Of a DNA stretch of 64,000 nt, positions 1 to 10,725 are shown one piece after another. The notes under the pieces are model-generated. The model was not told the origin of the DNA, made no database searches, and saw nothing but the letters and a program-made list of their open reading frames with translations. Position 1 is the first letter of the stretch. Every line of letters starts with the position of its first letter. This DNA is from Bimastos eiseni (Eukaryota; Annelida; Clitellata; Crassiclitellata; Lumbricidae). The position numbers and the translations under genes were made by a program. The stretch covers positions 4,964,107 to 5,028,106 of the forward strand of contig OY365818.1 in assembly GCA_959347315.1 (NCBI GenBank). The letters run 5' to 3'.

Positions 1-583
1 ATACGTATATAGTAGAATCGTAGATCATAGTACAGTGGACATGATAATTTCAGGCATAGGCCTATCGGATACGTGGATAGATAGTTCAAAATCCGTAGCA
101 ATTATAATGATTGTTAATATAAAATGTCGATGTCATATAGCTATATAGGCCTAAGCTAACATACTGTGATGCATGTAGGCCTATATGAAGCTTATAGATC
201 CACACATGCGAAGTTGGCCTATACTGTCTTTATAAATATTGTAAGCGGATCTTGGTCTATCATTAGCAGCCAGTTGGTCTGTTTTCTGTTTTCAAATCGC
301 GCCTATTGTAGAGTACCAACCCTGGGGAAGTTGTTTATTACACAATGCCATTTCTCTGCTACCGAGAAGAATAACTTGGCGATAGAATGAGCTGAGTAGT
401 GTATACGGTAATCGCCAATCGGTAAGGCCTATAATTGGGCAATGTACTGGCCCTGCATGTAGGACCTTGGGTCTGGTCCAGAGGATGAAATTGGGGAAAT
501 CAGAGCTCCCTAAACATTCTGCTGTAGGAGACCATAGCTTTCCTTGTTATCTTAACGATGCTTATGGAAAGAAGTTTATTTAC
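1..583. other. No gene recognised; left edge
   Basis: I see no coding similarity here. The terminal coding exon expected downstream of SLC46 copy A (the equivalent of 10726-10885 in copy B) is not recognisable, so it probably lies beyond the left edge. The stretch has several TAGGCCTA-type palindromic words. Confidence 0.5.
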
Positions 584-2138
584 CATGTTCATCCTTTTCG
601 ACAAAACTAACGGTGAAAGACCGAGCGGTAACGATCAGCGAAGACTGGAAAATAGTTATCACGGCGGCTGTAAAGCAAACAGTTTTCGACTGAAACATAT
701 AAAGCATCCGAAACATAAAATATAGTTTCATTATATACAGACCTTATCGAATGAATTTTAATGCACGCAATTGCAAACTAACAGACTGTTCAGTTTGATT
801 TCGTTTTCTAGTGGTGGTGGCCACGGTGCTGTGACTTGTGGTGCTTGACAAAAAGTCCTTTTCTTCTACTTCTTCTTCCGTTGAATATTTGGAAATTAGC
901 TATTATAATAATGAATTGGCTACATGCAGTATGGACGTAATTATCTTCGAGATAACATCGTCGTAAGACAAAAATTTTCACACCTTCCGTTGTTGGCACA
1001 CTTAGATAATCCTATAATAGCAACTCACACAGGAAAGCCATCCAGGTGTAGAGACTAAGAGCGAACACCGTGTATCCGAAGATCGATGAAATGAGACTGA
1101 TGATGATGATAATTGGATACGGAACGTTCAGCTTCTTGAACGCAGGTAAGATGACAAGAAGACAGAGTCCTTTGATGACTCGCGTGACTCCAGAATAGTA
1201 GCCGTAGGTCGCCGTTGACCAAGACAGAGGTTCCTGGCTTACGAACAGGTACACCAGGCTACCTAAAAACGTTCGACACAGCCATTGTAACTGTAATCAA
1301 ACAATTGTATTGCGCCGCTCGTATCATCTGTGTAACTAATTCTACAGGCAAGTGTTTCACAACTAGAATTTCAAATGGTAACGTCGATTCACATTGTCGA
1401 ATGATTGTCCGGTGGGTATATAGAATTTTTAATCTTTACTCAATGAAACTTGATATAGCGCTTCTTCAAGAAATCTGCTTGGAGGCGCTCTCTGCGCTGT
1501 AGCTACATGATGTTAGGTTGTTAACTGTCATTTCAGTGAGTGTTAAAACAGTTAGCGAAAACAATACACAGTAAGCTAAGAGTCACCAATGGCTGGCCCA
1601 CACACAAGCGTGGAACCGACCACAGGATTCCCGTCAACAGCTGACAGATGGCATGGATGTTCAGAGTTTCCGTACCGAGTTGGATTGAAGGGTAGAGCGG
1701 CAACTATCAAAGCAGACACGGGACGTTGTCCGCGAGCAGTTCCCTCGCTGGTGGAAGATGATGTCTTGTGCAAATAAAGCTATGTTAAGAAATTATAGCC
1801 ACGCATTCGTTATGGTTGCCAAAAATATCCAACGTCTATTTATTCAATAACACTGAGTATTGACGCGGAAATTGTCTAAAGTAGGCAAAATTCGGGTCCC
1901 ATTCGGGAAGTTACAAGGTTACCAAATTGAGCTTCGCCAGAATGAATGCTGTCTCTGAAGAAGCTGAAAATGTGCACATTAGACGACATTCTTAGGACGC
2001 ACAGAAACGTAGATGGCACAAAGAGTTCAGCCATGAGAACGAGACAAAATAGCGACTAATTTGGATTAGCTCGGCATTTTTGTGGCAGTGTCATGGGGTG
2101 TGGCTGCTGGTGCATGACAAGCCCTTTCTTCTTCTTCT

Positions 2139-2173
<35 letters not shown>

Positions 2174-2373
2174 TACTTCTTCTTCTTCCGATGGATATTT
2201 CAAAATTAGACCAACAACAAGAATCTAACGGAAATAAATGAGCAGTTCGTCATCCTGGTCTCTCATTTACCCCACACATTAAGCCGACGAGTACAGATCA
2301 GCATTACATGTATATAATTATATTAGTGTCATGCGTCTTATACAGGTATGAAAAAAATGAGCAAAGCAAAGAG

Positions 2374-2406
<33 letters not shown>

Positions 2407-3587
2407 TGTATACAGAGACAGAGAGAGACAGACAGACAATGGTCTGTTAACAAACCTACGGCGGTCGTGGACATAATCTCAACTAAGACGATGCTTAGGA
2501 TTGCAATGATGGCGCCGCGTTTGTTCTGCTCCCGCCGCCTGACGACCGTGACGACATAATCCTTCGCGAACATTCCTAGAGTCTTGACAGCTTGTCGGAA
2601 TGAACGGCAGACGTCCAGGGAAACCGGAGCTTCCGCAGGGTCATATATGGGATGCGTAGATCCAGCATATACATCCGGAATGCCATCAGGCTCCGTCGCC
2701 TGCGTACAAGCGTCTACCTCATGATCACCATCATCTTCCATTGACTCATTCTCGAAGAAATTAACCCCAGCAACCTCGACTTGTTGGTGTCCAGGCATTT
2801 TTGAAACATTGTTCTCACCGGGGCCGTTGGAGTTTAGCGATGCCGTCGGTCCTGGAATAGACATGGTTCCAGGAACGTTCGGGTCTTTATCGGGCGCCAG
2901 CGGAGGAATATTCTTGAGGCGAACGAGAATGTAAATGATCAGGAGAACGTTGACGATGATTCCTATGAGATAAACGTAAAAGTAGCCGAGTGTATCATAC
3001 AGAATCCCCGACACGAACGAAGATATGGAGCTGCTGGCCAGGAGGGCTGCCTCCGCCAAGGAGATATGAATGATGAGACTATCAGCGGAGGTGGTGGCAG
3101 AAAGGTAGCTGAAGCAGACGCCGAGCATCGTCAGCATTCCCCCTGACATGCCGATTACGACCGACCCGAGGAGCATGTAGGCCGGTGAGGAGTCCAGATA
3201 GATGGCGCAGATCATGTTGACGAGCATGCCGAGGATGTAGCCGACGGGACAGAACAGCATCGTGTACTTCTTGCTCCACCGGTCGACTAGGTTGGCGTAG
3301 ACGACATTCGTGAAGACGGCCGGAAGAGCCCCGGCGACGACCTTGTAGAACTCCCAGATGGAGACCTGCTGCTCGACGGCGACCTGCTGATCCTCGGAGG
3401 TGAAGTTCCGCGACACGCAGAGGTCGATGTCGTCCAGCATCATGATGCAGACCTTGTCATAGTAGAGCACCTTGGAGGCAGTGTCCGGGATGCTGTGGCC
3501 CATCGAGATGAGGAAGAGCGCCGGTTCCACCGTCAACAGACAGAGGAAGCCCCATACCTTGCGAAGACAGGATCTGCAGTCGGCCAT
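584..3587 (-). CDS. SLC46-family MFS transporter, copy A (partial, spliced)
   Basis: A major-facilitator transporter of the SLC46 group (proton-coupled folate transporter, SLC46A3 and relatives), expected to move small organic solutes across plasma or endolysosomal membranes. Substrate unknown. Exons seen: 3587-2456 (start MADCRSC, TM1-6 and the start of the central cytoplasmic loop), 1262-1029 (TM7-9 region, with LFVSQEPLSWS) and 667-584 (FQSSLIVTARS). Visible marks are an NFT glycosylation sequon near residue 61 in the first outer loop and a motif-A-like DRWSKKY near residue 102. Each splice join is phase 1. The exon 1 donor is either 2456 (phase 1, as in copy B) or 2460 (GTAGGT, phase 0). 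The 66-bp exon 2 of copy B was not found, and the C-terminus is outside the window. The ATG at 3587 is preferred over the in-frame one at 3653: it matches copy B, and the latter is only about 22 bp below the TATA box. Confidence 0.85.
810..905. repeat. Intronic segment related to 2090-2215
   Basis: This segment in intron 3 of SLC46 copy A resembles 2090-2215 in intron 1 of the same gene. Both read tgtggtgc/tgtggctgctggtgc, then a TTC-rich run, then ttctacttcttcttccg and a similar tail. The 2.1 kb copy has an expanded (TTC)n tract. Confidence 0.55.
1570..1700. repeat. Dispersed repeat, copy 1
   Basis: It shares the words cacacaagcgtggaacc, cagctgacagatggcatgg and atgttcagagt with 51075-51190. 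A shorter part matches 12905-12990. In the last two places it follows a LINE/SINE-like tail (tatagcgccccttcaag), so it is probably the body of a dispersed element. Its class is not known. Confidence 0.6.
2108..2190. repeat. (TTC)n microsatellite
   Basis: Interrupted TTC trinucleotide tract in intron 1 of SLC46 copy A. Confidence 0.85.
2369..2442. repeat. (CAGA)n microsatellite beside a splice donor
   Basis: Interrupted CAGA/GACA tract that ends about 14 bp from the exon 1 donor of SLC46 copy A (2456 or 2460). On the coding strand the intron therefore starts almost directly with a TGTC-rich tract. Confidence 0.8.
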
Positions 3588-3674
3588 TGGCACAATTGGA
3601 CCTCTCAGCTGATCACGATAGATTGAACCGTGAGGTAAAGGCACAACCAACATAAGGAGGTGAACATCTTGTAC

Positions 3675-3682
3675 TATTTATA
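3675..3682 (-). promoter_or_regulatory. TATA box of SLC46 copy A
   Basis: TATAAATA on the minus strand, 88 bp upstream of the ATG at 3587. The same octamer sits 67 bp upstream of the start codon of copy B. A start site about 25-30 bp downstream would leave a 5' UTR of roughly 60 nt. Confidence 0.5.
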
Positions 3683-5524
3683 CAGTTCAATTATGTATAT
3701 ATACATGCGCACACACACATACATATATATATCTACATGTTCCAACTTTCGTATTCACTACACACAATAAAACGTGTAAAAATAGTCCTTATCGTAAAGC
3801 AGGCACGTGAGTCTCGATGCTACGCCCATTCACGCTGTTGCCGTAATACGTGATCTAACCTACTTCTGTCCAAGCCTACATGTCTGTCAACTGCGATCGA
3901 AGATAAACTCTACCCCAAATGTAAGACGTATAATCTACACAGGTTCAAGACAGCACCGAAATAAACCCAGGCTATGAAGTACAAAAATATAAACCAAATG
4001 ATTCTTCTCTAGCGATCATATGACCTCAACTCTGGTGATATTTCACGGAATGGATTAGCTTGTATCCTTGACCATAAACGGATATCTGCTGTGATTATTC
4101 TCCTTTGAGTTAGTTAGTCGCATACACACTAATTATAGAAGCCATAGAACTATCCAGCCGTTGAGTGATGAACGAGCGACACTCAGAGTAGCGGCGGTTA
4201 TATATCACTCTTACTTCCACTTGACGAATTCAATGTATGATTTTTTTCTGTAGCGCCGTTATAATAAGGCGAAACTCATCACGTGACGGTTGCTTCACGC
4301 AACGTAGTTAAGATGGCAATCCGCGCTGTAGCAACTCGTTTGAAGCTTCAACACTGAATAACGACAACAACCACAACCACTCTTTCCAGTGGACAAGTTT
4401 TCCTTCCTCAAACTTTCGTTGCCGATTTAATCGAAACTTTCCTTAAGAGCTTAGAACAATACGTTTATTCTGCGAAGATCAAAACGTGCTACAAATCCGT
4501 TGTCTAGGCCTTCGTGCTATTTTATGATGAGCCGAGTAGGCCTACAACGATCATTGTTCACGGGCCTATAAAAGAACTCATGGCCTATTAAAGATCAGAC
4601 ACGTCATGCGAGGTAACTGTTATACGACCAAGCACACACAACAATGATAATTGCATCTATATAATATTAGAGCTACATACAGGCACACAGTATAAAATGA
4701 TATTTGCTTACCTGAGTTAAGAACCACAAATACAGGCTTGGACAACGCTGGCTACTCGTTAGCCCCTTGTGTAGAGGTCAAGAAGTCTATCGAGGGCAGA
4801 ACACATATACACGGATTGGGTCAATGTGGTCGGCGGTCGGCGTGAGGGTCACAATTAAATTTAATGTTATGTCGAGTTAGAGACGGACACCGTAAAAGCG
4901 GTAATACGGCGGTACAACCGTGGTAGATTCCGCGGTAATGGCGCAGAAGAGAGTTTTGCACCGCGGGGTGGCAGTAAAGCCTGCGGAATCACCGCGGGGA
5001 TTGGAAAAAATGCAGTTATAATAATCACGGTTACGGTTGTAACTTGTAACTTTGTCCAATGAACATTGAGCTTTTAACCAAGCTGCACATGATAGTAAGT
5101 CATCGTCACATCGCGCTATGTAATTGAAATCCTTGAATGTTCGACATAATTTCAACTTCAGTTAAGTATTCTGTAAGGCTTATACAAAAACTTAAGATTA
5201 AGTTAAGCAGAACGGTATAATGTGCATGATCATTTTTATCTTGTTAGGCCTATTTTGTTTCTTTGGGATGGAAATGGGGATGGGACGACATTCGATGAGG
5301 GAGGGGAAAGAGATAATGGGAATTGGGAGGAGATGAGGATATACCTTATGGGTATGGACTCAGACGTAAGGGGGGTGGGTGCACGGGAATGTTGACTGAG
5401 CAACGGAAATGGGATTGAAGTGGAGACAAATTTTGTCCCCATGTCCCTCTCAACGAGTAAGATGCTGATTGAAGATAGTAGTAGGCTCACCATAATGGAG
5501 TCCAAGTATGCTATGGCAATGTTA

Positions 5525-5619
5525 CGTATATATATATAGGCTACAGTACATATATATATGTACTGTACATATATATATATGTACTGTATATATATATATA
5601 TATGTACTGTAGCCTATAC
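5525..5619. repeat. AT-rich palindrome with internal tandem
   Basis: TATAGGCTACAGTACATA on the left is mirrored by TATGTACTGTAGCCTATA on the right. Between them (TA)n runs alternate with extra GTACTGT/ACAGTAC units, so several nested hairpins are possible. Confidence 0.8.
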
Positions 5620-7947
5620 GCAACAATGTATAAAAATATTAACGCATGTGGCGTGGACTCTGATACACGACTCTATTGAATTAGATCCCTATATATACCA
5701 TGGGTGCATGTAGGACGATGAACTGTTGTTATTAATCCGAATTCTTATTATTATTTGTAGCGATTAGTCCTATGTAAGACCTAACAGATTTCGTGTCCGT
5801 TTTGCCGAGGGTGGGGGTCAGAGGGGTTGAAGTTCAGTGCATCTTTATTTGCTTCTGCACCCAAATGCACTTCCAACCAAGCAATTTAATTTCAACCAAT
5901 TGCCTGATGTAGATTGACATAGGCCTAACATAATTAATATAGCAGTGATTTAGTGTGGTTCTGTGTGAGAACCACATATTCCGACTTCCTCCTTCATCCT
6001 AACATCCAAATTTATTCAGTTGATATCATGATATACTTTATAATTAGTAGGATTGTGCTTTCGGACAATCCAACAGCTTTGTCCTTCTCCGTCATCGTAC
6101 TTTCGTCTGCTCTTCTCACTTAGCTGCAATGACAGAAGCATTGACAGCTCTTCTAATTTCGCTGCATTATGCATGTTTGGGTAATTTCGTGATTTAGTCT
6201 CGCCAGCAATTTTGGTCTTTATGGAAGATGAAGCGAGTTAGCAAATATTAGTATTATTAAACGAAGCAATCAACCAGCTATAGTTCAACTTTCTTCAATC
6301 TATAATCTAGCTCAAGTATCTTCATTCAATCAACTAGTTTAAGGGTTCTCAAACGTCCTAGCAACAGAAGGTAAGTGGCACTGCAAAGTATACATACTCT
6401 GTGGCGTATTTTGGATGCATAAACTGTTTGAACTCATTAATAAATTTAATGACGCCACATAATAACAAACTGCATAAATAAGTGAGATTACTGGTGCATA
6501 TAATGCCCACAGATGACTACATAGTGACTCATGATAGTAATTTATTATAACTGTTTCCTCTAGCAGCAAGCAGTTGCTATGTTCAGTTTAGGGTGCTATA
6601 TATTATTTACTTTATACAAACCAGCTTCTTAGTTTCACAATATTTTTATGCGAAAACTGTTCTTTGTCGACAGAGTTGAACCGGGAGCGAATTTGGGTAG
6701 TTAATCTCGGAGAGGAAGCGAATGGTTTAAGATTATCTCAAAACTGCATTGTCTAGACTGTACCATATTATTAGCAAATGGAGCATCTGGCATCGCAAAA
6801 GTACATTTAATTTAATTAAGAGGCGATGATACTACATTTCCTGACAGCGATTTGATCGCCTTGAAGGCCGTCATACAGTTAAATTCGGCTCATGCAAAAA
6901 ATCTACAATGATCCGCTCATGCTATGACTTGTAAACATAATCGCATCGTTTTATTACTCACCAATCGTCTCAGTGAGAAGTTTTTTTATTTCGTAAATTG
7001 AATGTAGCAGAAATTATCATATCTATATGTTCGTATGGTTTTGAAACTTCTGGGATTCATTGAAGCATTACAGACCAGGATACAGCAAATCGTTTAATGA
7101 AAGACATGTCAATTGTTTTTATTTACACATATAGATTTAGAGAATAGCGCTATTCTTTCAGATGAAAATGTGCAGGCAGGTGCCTTACATCCAGGTATCA
7201 TGTAGGAAACACTGGAAACATTTATGTACAAGAATGTGATTCAACTGAAATTATAAATAATACAAAACAGAATTCAACGTGCATATGATAATGTCCACAA
7301 AAATAATTTCTATACGCCCAAGTTAAAGCCAGACCGAGAAAAAAAACATCATCATGAGCACCGATCTTTATAACAAATGCTGTGAATGTAACTGAAGCTA
7401 CAATTCTAGCAGAAGTAGGCAGAACCCTTCGACTTTTGGCATGTGATAAAACGGTAATCCGGTTGTTACGCAGTGGTAAAATTCTGCCGAATTTATCGGG
7501 ATCTCAGATCCAGAGCCTTAAATTAGAGTTCCGGAACCTAAACTATGAGATCCGCCACTTAAAAGAGAAGAGCCATTACTTAAATGTGCTTTTGCTATAC
7601 AGTATCAAAAAGCTAATTCTTATTTTACATATTTGGTGTGTTTTCCGAATAGAGAATAGCGAGTATCAATAACAAAGTCATCAAACAGGCTCAGAGGTTA
7701 GAAAAGCAAAGTTGTGGAGATCCGGCATGACCTCTGGGTGAGCAATTTAACCACTGGGCGTGCCAAGCGATGATTGAAGAATGGGTGAATATGCTTCGAC
7801 TTGCTGAAGCTAGAAATGTCGACCTATTGAAATGCCATAGATACCAATGCTGATTTTATAGTTCCACATTCGTATTTGGTGCAGTGCTACAGACGTATCA
7901 CTAGGCCTATCGTAGGTGCAACACTACCGCATGTGTGCCACTACTAC

Positions 7948-8002
7948 AGGTGTATAACTACTGCAGGTGCATCATAACTGCAGGTGCATTATCACTGCAG
8001 GT
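7948..8002. repeat. Short tandem ctgcaggtgcat
   Basis: Three to four degenerate units of about 18 bp containing (a)ctgcaggtgcat. No coding content. Confidence 0.6.
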
Positions 8003-8274
8003 TAATCGTCAAACAGGCACGGGCTCACTTGCTTGCAGATCGCCACCGTTTATCTGACAATCGTTTTCAAATCAAGACAAGTCTTCTAGAAATGTCGCCG
8101 CTCTTCCGTTTTTAGATCTGAAAATAAAATTTAAGACTGAGTGACTAACAATTTACAGATGCGAGTAGTCGCTTTGCCTAATAACGAATGATTCATTGCC
8201 ACTTAATATTTAGTCCTGGGTTCATTATATATATATACAGATTTTCACATAACACTTTAAAGCTTCCAACTATA

Positions 8275-8298
8275 TACATATATATATATATATATATA
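8275..8298. repeat. (TA)n microsatellite at LINE 5' break
   Basis: An alternating TA tract just left of the first recognisable LINE codon. It probably marks the truncation or insertion point of the element to its right. Confidence 0.75.
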
Positions 8299-8299
8299 G

Positions 8300-9285
8300 T
8301 GGACTTCCCAGAAATTCTCACACTGTCCCTATCTTTCGTGACCTTAATCTGCTTAATATTTTCCACATTAGGAATTTACAGATAGGTCTTTTTGTTTATC
8401 GATTTACCAATCATCTCTTACCTAGAGCATTCCAATATTATTTCTCATTAGGCTCTGAGATCCATTCCCACGTTACTAGAGGTTCATCCGGCTATCGAGT
8501 TTTGGCTTCTAGAACTATTACACGAAAATTCTCTATTAAGTCCACTGGCCCGCTTGTTTGGAATGCTCTTCCAGCTGCAGTTAGAAACTCTCCTAGTTAT
8601 AATTCGTTTAAGAGCGCTCTTAAACTCTTTCTCTTAAACTCCTCCTCTTTAGATCATCTGTTCAGAGCAGGGCACTGAGTCTATGATTCCAAACCCACTG
8701 ATTCCAATAAAATAACGTTTATCAATTAAATATGAGATTATCTACACATATTATCTGGTTTTATTTTCTCGCATTTGTAACAGTTTGTCACATTGTTTTT
8801 GGCGTATTATTAAAAATGTGGTGATGAGGATTGAGACAGGGACAGGAACTCCTTAGTTTAAGATTAGTTATGGTTTCATTTATCTTCTTTTTCAATCCTG
8901 TTTATTGTGTTTTAATAGTTTTATTGTTTCATCTGTAATCATTGTCAAATTCAAGGGTTTTTTGCATTCAATGTACCACCTGACAAACAGATTGAGTAGA
9001 TCGTTATTTTTTTAAAAATGTTTTGCTATATGCTTATTCTAGTACCTTTCATCTCAACTCGCCATCTTCATAGTTTTGTTGCACAGGGAAATTAGGGGTT
9101 CCTTTAGCGGGGTTTAATCCCCTTTGGAACTCCTGTTGACCATCTTTATTTTCAATTGTATAATTTTATTGTTGGCTTCAGTTGAACTAATTTCTATTTA
9201 ATTGACAATGTACTTCTGTTTGCTAATCTTTTGTAAATGTGGCACGATGGTTTCAATAAATTTGATTTGATTTGATTGATTGATA
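8300..9285 (+). mobile_element. 5'-truncated non-LTR retrotransposon (CR1/L2-like 3' end)
   Basis: A single open frame (8301 to the TGA at about 8677) encodes the C-terminal tail typical of CR1/L2/Jockey-type reverse transcriptases. It contains VPIFRDLNLLNI, LFVYRFTNHLLPRAF and GPLVWNALPAAVRN, then a basic FKSALKLFLL end. An approximately 600-bp 3' UTR follows and finishes in TTTGATTTGATTTGATTGAT, the short tandem tail expected of these LINEs. The catalytic RT and endonuclease regions are missing, so the copy cannot move itself. The reading frame is intact, which suggests a fairly young insertion. Confidence 0.88.
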
Positions 9286-9409
9286 TAGCCTACTTAGCTA
9301 ATTGAAACATGCTTGCCAAAGTAAAGTCAAAGGACATCATGGAGATATGATGGAGCCACGGTGTCAATCACTGTCGAGAATAGCATGCTTTGTATTGTTC
9401 AATGACGTA

Positions 9410-9870
9410 CATCCGTCATGCATTGATAACTTATTACCTATTATAGATGACAGGTTATTGCAATAACATATAACTTACATTAGTGATAGTCTTGATAGAC
9501 TACCTACTTACAATGATACTTGCCTCATCACCTCTCGTAGCTTGCTTTCATCAAGAAAGCAGATTACATACGTTTTATAACAGATGACCTACAATGACGA
9601 CAGATCAAGATCTGATTACCTGAGCATGCGCCAATATCCACCTATCTACCTTCACTCTCTGCCAACTCCCTACATCCATCCTAGTTTGCTGCGATCATTA
9701 GGAACGGGTTGTTTGCAGTCTAATAGTGAAATAGATCTATAAGATGTCTGTCTGCTTACCAGCTGATGGTCTGTACGTCGATTTGCAGTCGTAGACGAGC
9801 CATGTTACGCGTAAATACGTGAAGCCATCTGAACAGATTTTCACACAACACTTTAAAGCTTCCAACTTTT
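9410..9870. repeat. Segment duplicated at 22795-23050
   Basis: Shared words include gcagtctaa, agacgagccatgt, acgtgatgccatctgaa/acgtgaagccatctgaa, attttca, and caacac followed by aaagcttc. It lies downstream of SLC46 copy B. The match lies downstream of the decayed SLC46 exon of copy C, so an old segmental duplication is likely. A short piece (cagattttcaca through aaagcttccaact) also recurs at 8230-8265. Confidence 0.6.
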
Positions 9871-10210
9871 AGACATAATCTCTTGCAAATGTTGTATCCA
9901 GAGTAACACAATACGGACTTTGAAATTGTTGCAGTATTTCACAGTTTTTTTATGCATACATTTATATTCAATAGTTTTATGACATTAATCTTCTTGCACA
10001 GTGGAGCACCATATCTTGTTCGTTAGATCAATTCATTCCAGGTGAGATTGTGTGGGATTGCGGTAGAATGTAAGCATAGGCCTACCATCATCATTCTTTG
10101 GGCCGTACAAGAAGGAGGTACTTTGCAATTCATCTGAGTGCGATATAAAAGGTGCTTTTGGGGCGAACAAATTCTACCCACTGATCTAGAAGGACATTCA
10201 TTTGAAAAGT

Positions 10211-10263
10211 GTTGTTGTAGACCTACGCGTATAATAATATTATACGTGTAGGCCCACAACAAC
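10211..10263. repeat. 53-bp near-perfect palindrome
   Basis: 25-bp arms (10211-10235 and 10239-10263) around a 3-bp centre, with three mismatches. The arms include the GTAGGCC word common in this half of the window. Confidence 0.85.
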
Positions 10264-10725
10264 ATACAGTGTATTTACTGTCAGGATGAGACAATATATT
10301 ATGGTCTCACCCTGATGTAGTAAGATCCATTACCAGAGCTGACCACTTGAATATATGCCAGGTCATTTAAGGCCACCGTGTAGGCCTACGGATCAAATGC
10401 TGGCCTGAGATAGAGCGTAAGTCAATGAAATAGAAAAAGATCGGTAGACTAATCTGGAAAGCTCTCAAGGAGTTTCATGGTATACACCTACTTGCTATCC
10501 AGCCAAAATTCACTAAAATAACGCAAGGTAAGGCCTAACGAATATATGCTTAATAATCAGTTCATCAAGCACCATTTTTCGTTTTGGGCTACATGCAGTC
10601 ATTCCAGAAATTTTCGATTAGGGATAGTTCAAATTACCACCGATTAACAACGATCTCGCTATTAATAGAATAATGCTTGTGAATAAGCTGATGATTATCA
10701 GTAGTTAACTCGTCGTTTTGCTTAC

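Larger units (their letters stand above)
3690..8225. other. Intergenic, no gene recognised
   Basis: Both strands carry only short ORFs (for example 5155-4877 and 7382-7672) with no family resemblance I can name. The stretch holds TAGGCCTA-type words, an AT-rich palindrome at 5525-5619 and a small ctgcaggtgcat tandem near 7948-8002. Confidence 0.6.

Noticed and set aside
1950..2060. Candidate for the missing TM7 exon of SLC46 copy A on minus (SLFCLVLMAELF)
   Set aside because: No donor in the phase needed to reach exon 3, and the acceptor frame conflicts with copy B.
4877..5155. 92-codon minus-strand ORF
   Set aside because: Composition biased by cggtaata-like words; no similarity I can name.
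7382..7672. 96-codon plus-strand ORF
   Set aside because: No recognisable family, splice partners or flanking signals; could be chance or an old element.
10023..10265. Terminal exon of SLC46 copy B
   Set aside because: The only nearby acceptor would give a stop after two codons from phase 2; the real last exon was not located.
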